From Stenotrophomonas raiganjensis (SeqCode) (GTDB lineage: Bacteria; Pseudomonadota; Gammaproteobacteria; Xanthomonadales; Xanthomonadaceae), in assembly GCF_030658505.1 (NCBI RefSeq), contig NZ_JAUTXR010000127.1:58142-122141 (forward strand): a stretch of 64,000 nucleotides of DNA. Direction: 5' to 3'. The translations under genes were made by a program, and so were the position numbers. The notes below the pieces were generated by a model. It did no database searches. It worked only from the letters and a program-made list of their open reading frames with translations, and was not told where the DNA came from. This document shows, piece by piece, positions 34,697-43,078 of this stretch (the stretch's first letter is position 1; the number at the start of each line of letters is the position of its first letter).

Positions 34697-35017
34697 ATGC
34701 CCTGGATCTACCTGCTGCTGGCCGGCCTGTTCGAGATCGGTTTCGCCCTTGGAATGAAGTACTCCGAAGGCTTCAGCAAACCCCTGCCCACCGTTGCCAC
34801 GGTGGTATCGGCACTGATCAGCCTGTACCTGATGAGCCAGGCGATGAAGAGCATTCCGGTCGGCACCGCCTATGCGATCTGGACCGGCATCGGTGCCATG
34901 GGCGTGGCGGTGCTGGGTATCTACCTGTTCAACGACAGCGCATCGCCGGCCCGCCTGGCCTGCGTCGGCCTGATCGTGGCCGGCGTGATCGGCCTGAAGC
35001 TGGTCTCGCCGAACTGA
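34697..35017 (+). CDS. SMR exporter of the Gdx/SugE subtype
   Basis: A 106-residue, four-helix small multidrug resistance protein. The essential Glu13 lies in LLLAGLFEIGFALGMKYS. MKSIPVGTAYAIWTGIGAMG is the signature that separates Gdx/SugE proteins (guanidinium exporters) from EmrE-type drug pumps. AAGGAG lies 9 bp before the ATG. A hairpin leader and terminator directly upstream hint at ligand-controlled attenuation. It acts as a dual-topology dimer in the inner membrane. Confidence 0.88.
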   Translation: MPWIYLLLAGLFEIGFALGMKYSEGFSKPLPTVATVVSALISLYLMSQAMKSIPVGTAYAIWTGIGAMGVAVLGIYLFNDSASPARLACVGLIVAGVIGLKLVSPN

Positions 35018-35058
35018 TTGATGGCCCGACCAGGGGGCGGGCCCCGCCGCTTGGCGAG

Positions 35059-35083
35059 GTAGGCCCGCACCGTTGGTGCGGGC
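35059..35083. repeat. GTAG-type REP variant
   Basis: GTAG then GCCCGCACC-GTT-GGTGCGGGC, a 9-bp stem with a different sequence from the GAGC-type copies, between the SMR gene and coq7. Confidence 0.75.
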
Positions 35084-35089
35084 GACCCT

Positions 35090-35734
35090 TCAAAGGCGGT
35101 AGGCGATGGTCTTCATCACCTTGGAGGCCAGCGCCATTGCCCCCGGAATCGGGAACGGCAGGCGGCGTGCGCCGGCCTGTTCGGCGTGATCCGCGTGGCG
35201 CGCCTCGTCTTCCTTCATCACGGCGATGACCGCGCGGCTGCGCAGGTCGCCGGCCGGCAGGTCGACCAGGTGCTCGTCCAGGTGGGCTTCCACCTGGCGC
35301 TCGGTCTCGACCACGAAACCCAGGTTCCAGCCGTCGCCACGCAGGCCGGCGAGGGTGCCGATGGTGTAGCTGCCGGCGTACCACAATGGGTTGAACAGGC
35401 TTGGTCGGCTGTCCAGCTCGCCCAGGCGGGTGGCGCACCAGGCCAGGTGGTCGGTTTCTTCCTGGGCCGCTTCCAGCAGGTGCTCACGCGTGGCCGGGTC
35501 GCGGGCCACGGCGGCCTGGCCGAAATACAGACCCTGCGCGCACACCTCGCCGACGTGGTTGATCCGCATCAGGCCTGCGGCATGGCGGCGCTCGGCGCTG
35601 TCCATGCCCGGCTCGCTGGTGTCCGCGGCCGGGTAGGGGCGGGCCGCCGGCGGATTGCCGAACACCGTGTCCAGCGCACGCTGCGCCTCGGTCAGCAGAT
35701 GGTCCAGCGGGGTGGTCTGGCGGAGCACGGTCAT
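35090..35734 (-). CDS. coq7: Ubiquinone biosynthesis hydroxylase Coq7 (DMQ hydroxylase)
   Basis: A 214-residue di-iron carboxylate protein that hydroxylates demethoxyubiquinone in late ubiquinone synthesis. Iron ligands are visible in [29 protein letters not shown] and [11 protein letters not shown], the two E...ExxH sets of the family. It lacks clear membrane spans and probably binds the membrane face. ATG at 35734 starts [14 protein letters not shown]. Xanthomonads use Coq7 where E. coli uses UbiF. Confidence 0.93.
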   Translation of the reverse strand: MTVLRQTTPLDHLLTEAQRALDTVFGNPPAARPYPAADTSEPGMDSAERRHAAGLMRINHVGEVCAQGLYFGQAAVARDPATREHLLEAAQEETDHLAWCATRLGELDSRPSLFNPLWYAGSYTIGTLAGLRGDGWNLGFVVETERQVEAHLDEHLVDLPAGDLRSRAVIAVMKEDEARHADHAEQAGARRLPFPIPGAMALASKVMKTIAYRL

Positions 35735-35812
35735 GGCGGTACACGGTGGGGCGGAAGACCCTGCGATTCTCGCCCGGCCCCGGGCCCCTGCCAACCCGGC
35801 CCAGGGGGCGAC

Positions 35813-35841
35813 TTGCATGTGGCTGGCAAGGCCAGTACAAT
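35813..35841 (+). promoter_or_regulatory. Sigma-70 promoter of rplM-rpsI
   Basis: TTGCAT (35813-35818), 17-bp spacer, TACAAT (35836-35841). The leader of about 85 bases contains GGCGA-GCCTT-TCGCC (stem near 35888-35902), which could be a site for feedback by ribosomal protein, as known for rplM leaders in other bacteria; that role is inferred. Confidence 0.75.
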
Positions 35842-35932
35842 CCCGCCTCTTACGCTTCACCTTTTCACAACGCGTGGCAGAGTTCCGGCGAGCCTTTCGC
35901 CGCAATGAGCCCGACCTAACCTAGAGTTCTTC

Positions 35933-36361
35933 ATGAGCACTTTCACTGCCAAGAACGAGACCGTCCAGCGCGACTGGTACCTCGTCGACGCCGAGGGCAA
36001 GACCCTGGGCCGTCTCGCCACCGAGCTGGCCCGCCGTCTGCGTGGCAAGCACAAGCCGGTCTACACCCCGCACGTTGATACCGGCGACTACCTGGTCGTC
36101 ATCAATGCAGAAAAGATTGCCGTCACCGGCAAGAAGCTGCAGGACAAGATGTATCACCGTTTCACCGGTTACATCGGCAACCTGAAGACCGAATCCCTGG
36201 CACAGGCGCTGGAGCGCCACCCGGAGCGCGTGATCGAGATCGCCGTCAAGGGCATGCTGCCGAAGGGCCCGCTGGGTCGCCAGATGTACCGCAAGCTCAA
36301 GGTCTACGCTGGCACTGAGCATCCGCACGCCGCACAGCAGCCGCAGGTTCTGGATATCTAA
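35933..36361 (+). CDS. rplM: 50S ribosomal protein L13
   Basis: A 142-residue L13. Start [20 protein letters not shown], then [20 protein letters not shown] and the conserved [20 protein letters not shown]. It binds 23S rRNA early in large-subunit assembly. It forms an operon with rpsI, whose ATG lies 2 bp after the stop. Confidence 0.98.
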   Translation: MSTFTAKNETVQRDWYLVDAEGKTLGRLATELARRLRGKHKPVYTPHVDTGDYLVVINAEKIAVTGKKLQDKMYHRFTGYIGNLKTESLAQALERHPERVIEIAVKGMLPKGPLGRQMYRKLKVYAGTEHPHAAQQPQVLDI

Positions 36362-36363
36362 TC

Positions 36364-36756
36364 ATGGCTATCACTCAAAACTACGGCACTGGCCGCCGCA
36401 AGTCCTCCACCGCTCGCGTGTTCCTGCGCAAGGGTTCGGGCAACATCACCGTCAATGGCCGTCCGCTGGACGAGTTCTTCGGTCGTGAGACTGCGCGCAT
36501 GATCGTGCGCCAGCCGCTCGAGCTGACCAAGAACACCGAAAGCTTCGACATCCTGGTCACCGCCGCTGGCGGCGGCACCACCGGCCAGGCCGGTGCGATC
36601 CGTCTGGGCATCGCCCGTGCTCTGGTCGAGTACGACGAAACCCTGAAGTCCGAGCTGCGCAAGGCTGGCTTCATGACCCGTGACGCCCGTGAAGTCGAGC
36701 GTAAGAAGGTTGGTCTGCACAAGGCCCGCCGCGCCACCCAGTTCTCCAAGCGCTGA
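36364..36756 (+). CDS. rpsI: 30S ribosomal protein S9
   Basis: A 130-residue S9 with the full C-terminal tail [18 protein letters not shown] that reaches the P-site t[23 protein letters not shown] at the start and [20 protein letters not shown] in the middle are diagnostic. Second gene of the rplM operon, closed by the terminator at 36806. Confidence 0.98.
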   Translation: MAITQNYGTGRRKSSTARVFLRKGSGNITVNGRPLDEFFGRETARMIVRQPLELTKNTESFDILVTAAGGGTTGQAGAIRLGIARALVEYDETLKSELRKAGFMTRDAREVERKKVGLHKARRATQFSKR

Positions 36757-36805
36757 TTTACCGCGCCTGGTTGGGCTCCTTCGGGGGCCCGCTGGATGGA
36801 AAAGC

Positions 36806-36835
36806 AAAAGCCCGGCTTCGGCCGGGCTTTTGTCG
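36806..36835 (+). terminator. Terminator of rplM-rpsI
   Basis: AAAAGCCCGGC-TTCG-GCCGGGCTTTT, an 11-bp stem with a TTCG tetraloop and T-run, 50 bp after the rpsI stop. Confidence 0.93.
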
Positions 36836-36860
36836 TTCTGGGGTTGTGCATTTCGAGGTT

Positions 36861-36947
36861 GCCGGCCAGCGGCCGGCACTCCCCGTGGTCCGCATGCCTG
36901 ACCACGGTCTCTCTCTGGAGGAGGGCCCCCTTGATGTTCAAGGGGGC
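36861..36947. repeat. Three consecutive hairpins
   Basis: GCCGGCC-AGC-GGCCGGC (36861-36877), CCGTGGTC...GACCACGG (36883-36907) and GCCCCCTTGA-TGT-TCAAGGGGGC (36925-36947) follow one another between the rpsI terminator and the tRNA terminator. The first stem recurs inverted at 54594-54610. No gene is seen here. Confidence 0.7.
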
Positions 36948-36989
36948 GCGCCGACAGGCGCGGGGATCAGGTGGAATGCGTGACCAAAC

Positions 36990-37033
36990 TAAAAGCAAAA
37001 GGCCAGATCGAAAGATCTGGCCTTTTGCTTTTA
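36990..37033 (-). terminator. Terminator of the tRNA operon (20-bp stem)
   Basis: TAAAAGCAAAAGGCCAGATC pairs perfectly with its complement across a GAAA/TTTC loop (37010-37013). It lies just after tRNA-Gln on the minus strand and can function in both directions. Confidence 0.88.
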
Positions 37034-37036
37034 ATT

Positions 37037-37111
37037 TGGCTGCCCCGGATGGATTCGAACCACCGAATGCCTGAGTCAGAGTCAGGTGCCTTACCGCTTG
37101 GCGACGGGGCA
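37037..37111 (-). tRNA. tRNA-Gln (CTG)
   Basis: 75 bases with encoded CCA. Acceptor TGCCCCG pairs with CGGGGCA. The anticodon arm CCTGA-CTCTGAC-TCAGG gives anticodon CTG, reading CAG. The T arm contains GGTTCGAATCC. Second gene of a two-tRNA unit, 55 bp after tRNA-Met. Confidence 0.96.
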
Positions 37112-37166
37112 AAACGTGCAACTATTTTCTCACTTTTCACACCGAAAAACAACTTGATTTTCAGTG

Positions 37167-37243
37167 TGGTGGCTATGGGTGGACTCGAACCACCGACCCC
37201 AGCATTATGAGTGCTGTGCTCTAACCGGCTGAGCTACATAGCC
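37167..37243 (-). tRNA. tRNA-Met (CAT), elongator type
   Basis: 77 bases with encoded CCA. Acceptor GGCTATG pairs with CATAGCC, anticodon arm CAGCA-CTCATAA-TGCTG gives CAT. The first base pair G-C and the D arm TAGCTCAGCCGGTTAGAGCA are those of an elongator rather than initiator tRNA; a Lys-tRNA-like Ile (CAT) is less likely given the acceptor stem. Confidence 0.9.
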
Positions 37244-37257
37244 TTGGTGAGCCCGCT

Positions 37258-37286
37258 ATTCTGCGGATGTGTATCGCCCCTGTCAA
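37258..37286 (-). promoter_or_regulatory. Promoter of the tRNA-Met/tRNA-Gln unit
   Basis: On the minus strand TTGACA (37281-37286), 17-bp spacer, CAGAAT (37258-37263), with the tRNA-Met gene starting 15 bp further on. The spacing is ideal and the -35 box is perfect. Confidence 0.75.
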
Positions 37287-37364
37287 CACTTTTGTGTCGT
37301 GCTTGTGGGCCGACAGAGGGCATGGGATAGTCCCGGCCAGTAGATTTTCTTAGGAGTCCGCATC

Positions 37365-37985
37365 GTGATCGATCCGGACGGCTATCGACCGAACGTCGGC
37401 ATCGTGCTGATGCGGCAGGACGGCCAGGTGTTCTGGGCACGACGCGTGCGCCGGGATGGCTGGCAGTTCCCGCAGGGTGGCATGAATACCGACGAGACGC
37501 CTGTCGAGGCCATGTATCGTGAACTGCAGGAAGAGACCGGCCTGCTGCCTGAGCATGTGGAAGTGCTCGGGGCAACACCCGGCTGGCTGCGCTACAAGCT
37601 GCCGGCCCGGGCCATCCGCCGCAACGAGCGGCAGGTCTGCATCGGCCAGAAGCAGGTCTGGTTCCTGCTGCGCCTGACCGGCGACGAATCCCACGTGAAG
37701 CTGGACCACACCGACTCCCCCGAGTTCGATCACTGGCGCTGGGTGGACTTCTGGTACCCGGTGGAGCATGTGGTGATGTTCAAGCGCGGCGTCTATGCGC
37801 GTGCCTTGCGACATCTGGCGCCGCTGGCGCGCGGGGTGGCCGGGCAGGGGGTTACCGCCATGCCCAAGAGCGCTGCCGAGGCCTGGATGCCGGGCCATAC
37901 CGCCGGGCATGACCGCCCGCGCAAGCGCCCGCGGACCCGCGGCTACTGGCCGAAGAAGGCCACGGGCGATGGCCCGGCCAGCTGA
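37365..37985 (+). CDS. rppH: RNA pyrophosphohydrolase RppH
   Basis: A 206-residue Nudix hydrolase that removes pyrophosphate from mRNA 5' ends and so starts decay. [20 protein letters not shown] and [20 protein letters not shown] lead into the Nudix box [20 protein letters not shown] ending TGL. Starts at GTG 37365. After the Nudix domain there is a basic, Pro/Arg-rich tail of about 45 residues ([16 protein letters not shown]) that is longer than in E. coli RppH and may bind RNA. Confidence 0.95.
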   Translation: MIDPDGYRPNVGIVLMRQDGQVFWARRVRRDGWQFPQGGMNTDETPVEAMYRELQEETGLLPEHVEVLGATPGWLRYKLPARAIRRNERQVCIGQKQVWFLLRLTGDESHVKLDHTDSPEFDHWRWVDFWYPVEHVVMFKRGVYARALRHLAPLARGVAGQGVTAMPKSAAEAWMPGHTAGHDRPRKRPRTRGYWPKKATGDGPAS

Positions 37986-38003
37986 CGGGCTGAACGGTAT
38001 CGA

Positions 38004-38051
38004 GAATGGTTCAGGTATCTGATTGACAACCATTCGCGTTTCCATTGGAAT
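38004..38051 (+). promoter_or_regulatory. bfd promoter with Fur-like inverted repeat
   Basis: TTGACA (38023-38028), 17 bp, TGGAAT (38046-38051). The region also holds GAATGGTT (38004-38011) and AACCATTC (38028-38035), an 8-bp inverted repeat flanking the -35 box. Iron control through Fur is usual for bfd, but the dyad is not a canonical Fur box. Confidence 0.5.
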
Positions 38052-38093
38052 AGCCAACAGGCCGCTTCTGGCCTGTCAGCCCGGTCCACGCCT

Positions 38094-38303
38094 GTGTACG
38101 TCTGCATCTGCAACGGAGTCACCGACCACCAGATCCGCGAAGCCGCCAGTCATGGCGTCAGCACGGTGGCCGAACTGACCATGCGTACCGGCTGTGGTGC
38201 CACCTGCGGTTCCTGCCTGGACATGGCCGGCGACCTGCTGGCCAAGGCACGTGCGACCCACGATCTGCCGCTGCCGGTATTGGGCCTGGCCCAGGTTGCC
38301 TGA
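38094..38303 (+). CDS. bfd: Bacterioferritin-associated ferredoxin Bfd
   Basis: A 69-residue [2Fe-2S] protein. Cysteines at 4, 6, 38 and 41 (MYVCICNG, GATCGSC) match the Bfd ligand set; Cys34 is extra. It reduces the iron core of bacterioferritin to release Fe2+. GTG start at 38094. The bfr gene follows 142 bp downstream, supporting the partnership. Confidence 0.9.
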   Translation: MYVCICNGVTDHQIREAASHGVSTVAELTMRTGCGATCGSCLDMAGDLLAKARATHDLPLPVLGLAQVA

Positions 38304-38445
38304 TTGTCTCTTCGCGGCGCATTGACGCCGCGCAATCGCATCCTTCACGTGCGGCCGCACAGGCCAATGCGCACGATTCGCGTTCCTTCACGACCGTACG
38401 CAAGGCGTTAAAGTGCCTGCGTTTTCAGCGTGCAGGAGCATCCCC

Positions 38446-38916
38446 ATGAAGGGCGACACCAAGGTCATCGAATTCCTCAACAAGGTCCTCTACAACGAGC
38501 TGACCGCGATCAACCAGTACTTCCTGCACGCCAAGATGCTGAAGAACTGGGGCATCAAGGAACTGGCCGAACACGAGTACAAGGAATCGATCGACGAGAT
38601 GAAGCATGCCGACATGCTCGCCGACCGCATCCTGTTCCTCGAAGGCCTGCCGAACTTCCAGGCACTGGGCAAGCTGCGCATCGGTGAGAACCCGACCGAG
38701 ATCCTGCAGTGCGATCTGTCGCTGGAACGCGATGGCGTGGTCACCCTGCGCGAGGCCGTGGCCTATTCCGATTCGGTCGGTGATTACGTCAGCCGCCAGC
38801 TGTTCGTGAAGATCCTCGACTCGGAAGAAGAGCACATCGACTGGCTGGAAACCCAGCTCGACCTGATCGAGCGCATCGGTGAACCGAAGTACCTGCTGAG
38901 CAAGCTGGAAGAGTGA
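38446..38916 (+). CDS. bfr: Bacterioferritin
   Basis: A 156-residue four-helix ferritin of 24-mers. Ferroxidase ligands are seen in [16 protein letters not shown] (Glu18), [13 protein letters not shown] (Glu51, His54, with Met52 as haem ligand) and [14 protein letters not shown] (Glu127, His130). It stores iron oxidised at the di-iron centre. AGGAG lies 7 bp before the ATG. It follows bfd, its reductase partner. Confidence 0.95.
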   Translation: MKGDTKVIEFLNKVLYNELTAINQYFLHAKMLKNWGIKELAEHEYKESIDEMKHADMLADRILFLEGLPNFQALGKLRIGENPTEILQCDLSLERDGVVTLREAVAYSDSVGDYVSRQLFVKILDSEEEHIDWLETQLDLIERIGEPKYLLSKLEE

Positions 38917-38917
38917 G

Positions 38918-41146
38918 TCAACCAGCCTGGCCGGCGCGATGCTGTGCCAGGTAGCCCGTCAGTGCCACGCGCGCACGGGCGAATTCCGCAACCAGCAGCG
39001 CCACCGCCACTGCGGGGCGCTGCAGGCTGCCGCTGCGGGCTTCGTGCTCGATCCGCTGCGCAACCGCCGACAGCGACAGCGCGCCCACGTTCGCACTGGA
39101 TGACTTCAGGCTGTGCGCGACCGCCTGCAGGCGGGGCTCGTCGCTGTTCTGCGCGGCCTGCTGCAACTGCTGCACCATCGCCGGTGCATCCTCCAGGAAC
39201 ACCGTGATGATCTGGATGGCGGAATCGCCGATCACGGCGTGCAGTTCGTCCAGCACATCGCGGTCGAGCACCGGTTGCGGAGCGGCCTGGCTTGTCGTCG
39301 CCTGTAGAGCCGAGCCATGCCCGGCTGATGGAGTGCGGGTGCAACTGGCCGTCAGCCGAGCATGCTCCGGCTCTGCAGAAGGCCGCGCAGGTGAAGCCGC
39401 TTTGCTGCCACCCCAGCGCTGCAGCAATGCATGCAGGGCGGCACGTGCAATCGGCTTGGACAGGTAGTCGTCCATGCCAGCCTGCAAGCAGCGTTCGCGG
39501 TCGCCGGCCATGGCATTGGCGGTCATCGCGATGATCGGCAGCCGTGCACGCCCGTTTTCCGCTTCTTCGGCGCGCCAGCAGCGGGTGGCGGCGTAGCCGT
39601 CCAGCACGGGCATCTGGCAGTCCATCAGCACGATGTCCACGCCGCCTTCGCGAAGTGCGGCCAGAGCCTGCTCGCCGTCGGCGGCGTTGCGCACTTCGCA
39701 CTGGAACACGCGTAACAACTGCTCGGCCACCATGCGGTTGACCGTGTTGTCCTCCACCAGCAGCACCCGCAGGTGCAACGGCGGCAACGCCGGTGTGGGC
39801 GTGCCATCCCCAGCATTGGCCAGCAGGGCAGCGGGGCGTGCGTACGCGACCGGCGCGGCCAGCAGCGAATGCAGGGCCGCGTCATCGAAGTGCAAGGGCA
39901 GCTGGCGCTGGCGCGGGCGTGCTGGAAGGGCGTCGTCCTGCAGCCACAGCACCTGCAGCGTGTCCTCCGCGCCGCGTTCGGCCAGGGCCTGCAGCAGCGT
40001 TGCCTCACCGCTGCGGCGGGCCCCTGCGTCGACCAGCAGCCAGGCCGGCGCGGCCTGCCCCGGGCGAGGTAGCGCGCGCAGGCGCTCCACCACCCCATCC
40101 AGCTGCTCGAGCACCTGCACCTGCAGGCCGTGATGGACGGCAATGCGTTCGATGCGCGCCTGCAGGGTCGCGTCGTTGCTGAACAACAGCAGCGCGGGCG
40201 GCACGCGTACCATCGCGGGCAGGTCACCGGGCACTTTCAGCAGCGGGATCTCGAACCAGAACGTGGCGCCCTGCCCGGGGGTGGACTGCACGCCGATGTG
40301 CCCATGCATCAGGTCGATGATGCGCTTGCAGATGGCCAGGCCGAGGCCGGTGCCGCCATAGATGCGGGTGGTGGAAGCATCGGCCTGGCTGAAGGACTGG
40401 AACAGGCGTGCCTGCAGGGCTGCATCGATACCGATGCCGGTGTCGATGATCTCGAAGCGTAGCTGATGCTGCGCGGGGCCTTCACCCAGCCGTTGCACGC
40501 GCAACTGCACCTGCCCGCGCGCAGTGAACTTGATCGCGTTGGCCAGCAGGTTGCTCAGCACCTGGCGCAGGCGCACGGGGTCGCCGCGCACCGGCAGGCG
40601 CACGGAAGGATCCAGCTGCAGGCCGAGCGACAGGCCCTTGGAGTCGGCCGCACGCTGCATCAGCTGCACGACGCCATCGAGCAGGTCACGCAGGTTGAAG
40701 CTGGTGATCTCCAGTTCCAGCGCCTGCGCTTCCAGCCGCGAATAGTCGAGGATGTCGTCGACGATGCGCAGCAGCTGCTGCGAGCTGGCCGAGGCGGTGG
40801 CCAGCATCTGCCGCTGGTCTTCGCCCAGCGGCCCGCGCGCGATCAACTCCAGCATGGGCAGGATGCCGTTGAGCGGCGTGCGGATCTCATGGCTCATCGT
40901 GGCCAGGAACTCGCCTTTGGCCAGTACGGCCGCTTCCGCGGACTGCTTGGCCTGCAGCAGCTGCTGCTCGAGCTGGCCCTGGCGTTCGGTGGTGTGGCGC
41001 AGCCGGTCGCGCTCGGTAACCAGCGCACTGCGTTCGCGCTGCAGTTCGGCCACTGCATGGTTGCGCGCGCGCAGCCGCAGGCCCAACACCATCAGCGCGA
41101 TGGCGGCCGCGGCAAGGGCAACCAGCAGCACGCCCCACAGCGGCAC
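38918..41146 (-). CDS. Hybrid sensor histidine kinase with REC and Hpt domains
   Basis: A 742-residue tandem sensor kinase. One N-terminal membrane helix (LLVALAAAAIALMVLGL) precedes a coiled coil (35-75), HisKA with His86 (ATMSHEIRTPLNG), an HATPase domain (DTGIGI near 235; GGTGLGLAIC near 265), a second degenerate receiver-like stretch (about 320-430), a true receiver with Asp509 (VLMDCQMPVLDG) and an Hpt domain with His678 (VAHSLKSSSANVG). It lacks a periplasmic sensor domain. GTG start at 41146, one base after the stop of the upstream regulator, so the two are co-translated. The linker at about 591-615 is encoded by a REP pair. Confidence 0.9.
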   Translation of the reverse strand: MPLWGVLLVALAAAAIALMVLGLRLRARNHAVAELQRERSALVTERDRLRHTTERQGQLEQQLLQAKQSAEAAVLAKGEFLATMSHEIRTPLNGILPMLELIARGPLGEDQRQMLATASASSQQLLRIVDDILDYSRLEAQALELEITSFNLRDLLDGVVQLMQRAADSKGLSLGLQLDPSVRLPVRGDPVRLRQVLSNLLANAIKFTARGQVQLRVQRLGEGPAQHQLRFEIIDTGIGIDAALQARLFQSFSQADASTTRIYGGTGLGLAICKRIIDLMHGHIGVQSTPGQGATFWFEIPLLKVPGDLPAMVRVPPALLLFSNDATLQARIERIAVHHGLQVQVLEQLDGVVERLRALPRPGQAAPAWLLVDAGARRSGEATLLQALAERGAEDTLQVLWLQDDALPARPRQRQLPLHFDDAALHSLLAAPVAYARPAALLANAGDGTPTPALPPLHLRVLLVEDNTVNRMVAEQLLRVFQCEVRNAADGEQALAALREGGVDIVLMDCQMPVLDGYAATRCWRAEEAENGRARLPIIAMTANAMAGDRERCLQAGMDDYLSKPIARAALHALLQRWGGSKAASPARPSAEPEHARLTASCTRTPSAGHGSALQATTSQAAPQPVLDRDVLDELHAVIGDSAIQIITVFLEDAPAMVQQLQQAAQNSDEPRLQAVAHSLKSSSANVGALSLSAVAQRIEHEARSGSLQRPAVAVALLVAEFARARVALTGYLAQHRAGQAG
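39304..39376. repeat. REP pair carried inside a coding sequence
   Basis: GTAGAGCCGAGCCATGCCCG (from 39304) and an inverted partner GCCGAGCATGCTCCGGCTC (39355-39373). Both stems are slightly damaged: one mismatch in the first, one extra base in the second. They encode the linker between the receiver and Hpt domains of the kinase. With the usual uninterrupted stem the second copy would read TGA in this frame. Confidence 0.75.
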
Positions 41147-41147
41147 G

Positions 41148-43034
41148 TCAGAGCACCGCGTTGTGGAAGTCGAAGTTCAGGTCGCTGCCGGCCGACTGCA
41201 CCATGTTGCCTTGGATGTAGTCGACGCCGCCGACCCACATCGCCGCTGCAGCCTGCGGATCCTCGATCTGCTGGCCGATGATCTGCAGGCCGGCCGCATG
41301 CGCCTGTTCGATCGCCTTGCGCAATTCTTCGCGGGTGGCCGGATTGGAATGGCTGCTGGAGAAGCGTGCGGCCATGCGCACGAACGACAAGGGCAGCTGG
41401 GTCAGCAATGCATTGGCTTCCCCGCCCGGCTCGAACTGGCTCAGGCAGAAACGCACCCCGGCACCGGTCATGCGCTGGCAGAACTGCTGCAGCGGCACGG
41501 TGTGGATCAGTGCGTCCGGCAGGCGCACGTCGATCACCAGTGCACTGCCCGGCAGGTCGCGCTGCTGCAGTGATTCCAGCAGCCAGTCGGCGAAAGCATC
41601 GCGCTGCAGGGTGCGCAGCGACTGCGAGACGAACAGGTTCAGTGGCTGCGTCGCGTGGCGGTACAGGTCCAGCAGCCCCAGCGCGTGATCCATCACCTGC
41701 TGGTCGAGATCGGCGATGCGGCCTGCGGCTTCCGCGGCCGGGATCACCTGCCCGGCCGCCAGCACGGTGCCGTCGGCCTGGCGAAGGCGCAACAGCAACT
41801 GGTACTGCGCGGTGTTGCCGCCGGCGACGGCGACGATCGGCTGATAGGCCAGTTCCAGCTGGCCCTCCAGCAGCGCCAGGTGCTCCTGTTCGGTGATCAC
41901 GTCGCGGTGTACGTGGCCGGCCACCCCGGCGCTGAGCAGGCGTGCCTGCAGGGTGGTGCGCTCGACGGCTTCCAGCGCACTGTTGGCATCCTCGAAGCCG
42001 GACGACAACGGTGCATAGCCGACCACGCCGCGCAGGTGCACGGATTCATCGTCGCGGATCACGAAGGCCCGCGCCGACAACTGCTCGCGCAGCGTCGCGG
42101 CGATGCCTTCCAGGCTGTCCTCGCCGGTGTTGCGCGCCAGCAGCAGGAAGCTGTTGTCGTTCAGGCGCGCCAGCAGGTGCGGGTGGCCGGCTTCCGCCAG
42201 GCGCTGCCCGGCCTGCACCATCAGGCGTTCGAAGGCCGCATAGCCATAGCGTTCGCGCAGTCCCAGCGCACTGGACACTTCCACGAACAGCACGCCGCCC
42301 GGGTCGCGGTGGGCGAGCGCGGCGTTGAGCTGCTGCAGTACGTGGTGGCGCGTCGGCAACCCGGTTTCCGGATTGCTGGTGGCCGGTGCGCCGGTGGCGC
42401 CCGGCAGGGTCGCGGCCTGCGCACGTGCGCGGCGGATGCGGTTGGCCACCGCTGCGATCAGGTGGCGGGGCCGGATCGGCTTGCTCAGGTAGTCGTCGGC
42501 GCCGCTGTCGAGCACCTCGAACTGGCGCTCCGGATCCGGATCGCCGCTGAGGAACACGATGGGCAGCAGCTGCAGGCCGGGTTGCTGGCGGATCAGCGCG
42601 GTCAGGCGCATGCCGTCCAGGCCGGGCAGGTGCAGGTCCATCAGGATCAGGTCGGGGTGGTGCTCCTTGATGGCCTGCAGCGCGCCATCGGCATCGCTGT
42701 GCACGATGGCCTGCATGCCGGCACCGTGCAGCACGCTCTGTGCGAACAGGGCCTGGGCGCGGTCGTCCTCGACGATCAGGACGCGGTACGGCGAATCGGA
42801 CGGCGGTGGTGCCTGGTCGTTGTTGCCGGCTTCGGCCAGCGCCGCCGGGCCGGGCAGTGGCGGGGGAGCCGCATTGATCGAAGGTCCATCGGCAGCGGTG
42901 CTCTGTGGCACGAGCGCTGCGGATGCAGCCGCAGCGCCGAGGGCGGCCTCGGCGGTCCAGCGTTGCCAATGATCGGCCGGAGGGGTTTCAGCGCGTCCCG
43001 GGCGGGCGCCCGCGGGGGATTCGTTTGCGGCCAT
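41148..43034 (-). CDS. Receiver protein with degenerate GGDEF and EAL domains
   Basis: A 628-residue signalling protein. Residues 80-205 are a receiver with Asp133 (LILMDLHLPGLDG) and the conserved Lys in YLSKPI. A GGDEF-like domain follows (about 220-370) in which the signature is RLNDNSF, so no cyclase activity is expected. The EAL-like domain (380-620) has QLLLRL in place of EALLR and lacks most metal ligands, so it is probably a cyclic di-GMP sensor or scaffold rather than a phosphodiesterase. This layout recalls FimX-type proteins without PAS. It lies one base ahead of the hybrid kinase, its likely phosphodonor. Confidence 0.87.
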   Translation of the reverse strand: MAANESPAGARPGRAETPPADHWQRWTAEAALGAAAASAALVPQSTAADGPSINAAPPPLPGPAALAEAGNNDQAPPPSDSPYRVLIVEDDRAQALFAQSVLHGAGMQAIVHSDADGALQAIKEHHPDLILMDLHLPGLDGMRLTALIRQQPGLQLLPIVFLSGDPDPERQFEVLDSGADDYLSKPIRPRHLIAAVANRIRRARAQAATLPGATGAPATSNPETGLPTRHHVLQQLNAALAHRDPGGVLFVEVSSALGLRERYGYAAFERLMVQAGQRLAEAGHPHLLARLNDNSFLLLARNTGEDSLEGIAATLREQLSARAFVIRDDESVHLRGVVGYAPLSSGFEDANSALEAVERTTLQARLLSAGVAGHVHRDVITEQEHLALLEGQLELAYQPIVAVAGGNTAQYQLLLRLRQADGTVLAAGQVIPAAEAAGRIADLDQQVMDHALGLLDLYRHATQPLNLFVSQSLRTLQRDAFADWLLESLQQRDLPGSALVIDVRLPDALIHTVPLQQFCQRMTGAGVRFCLSQFEPGGEANALLTQLPLSFVRMAARFSSSHSNPATREELRKAIEQAHAAGLQIIGQQIEDPQAAAAMWVGGVDYIQGNMVQSAGSDLNFDFHNAVL

Positions 43035-43078
43035 CGGTGCTCCTGGTGTTCGCGTCCATTATGCGACAAGCCCGGCGA

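Noticed and set aside
41148..43034. Calling this gene an active phosphodiesterase or cyclase.
   Set aside because: Both signature motifs are lost (RLNDNSF, QLLLRL), so catalysis is not supported.
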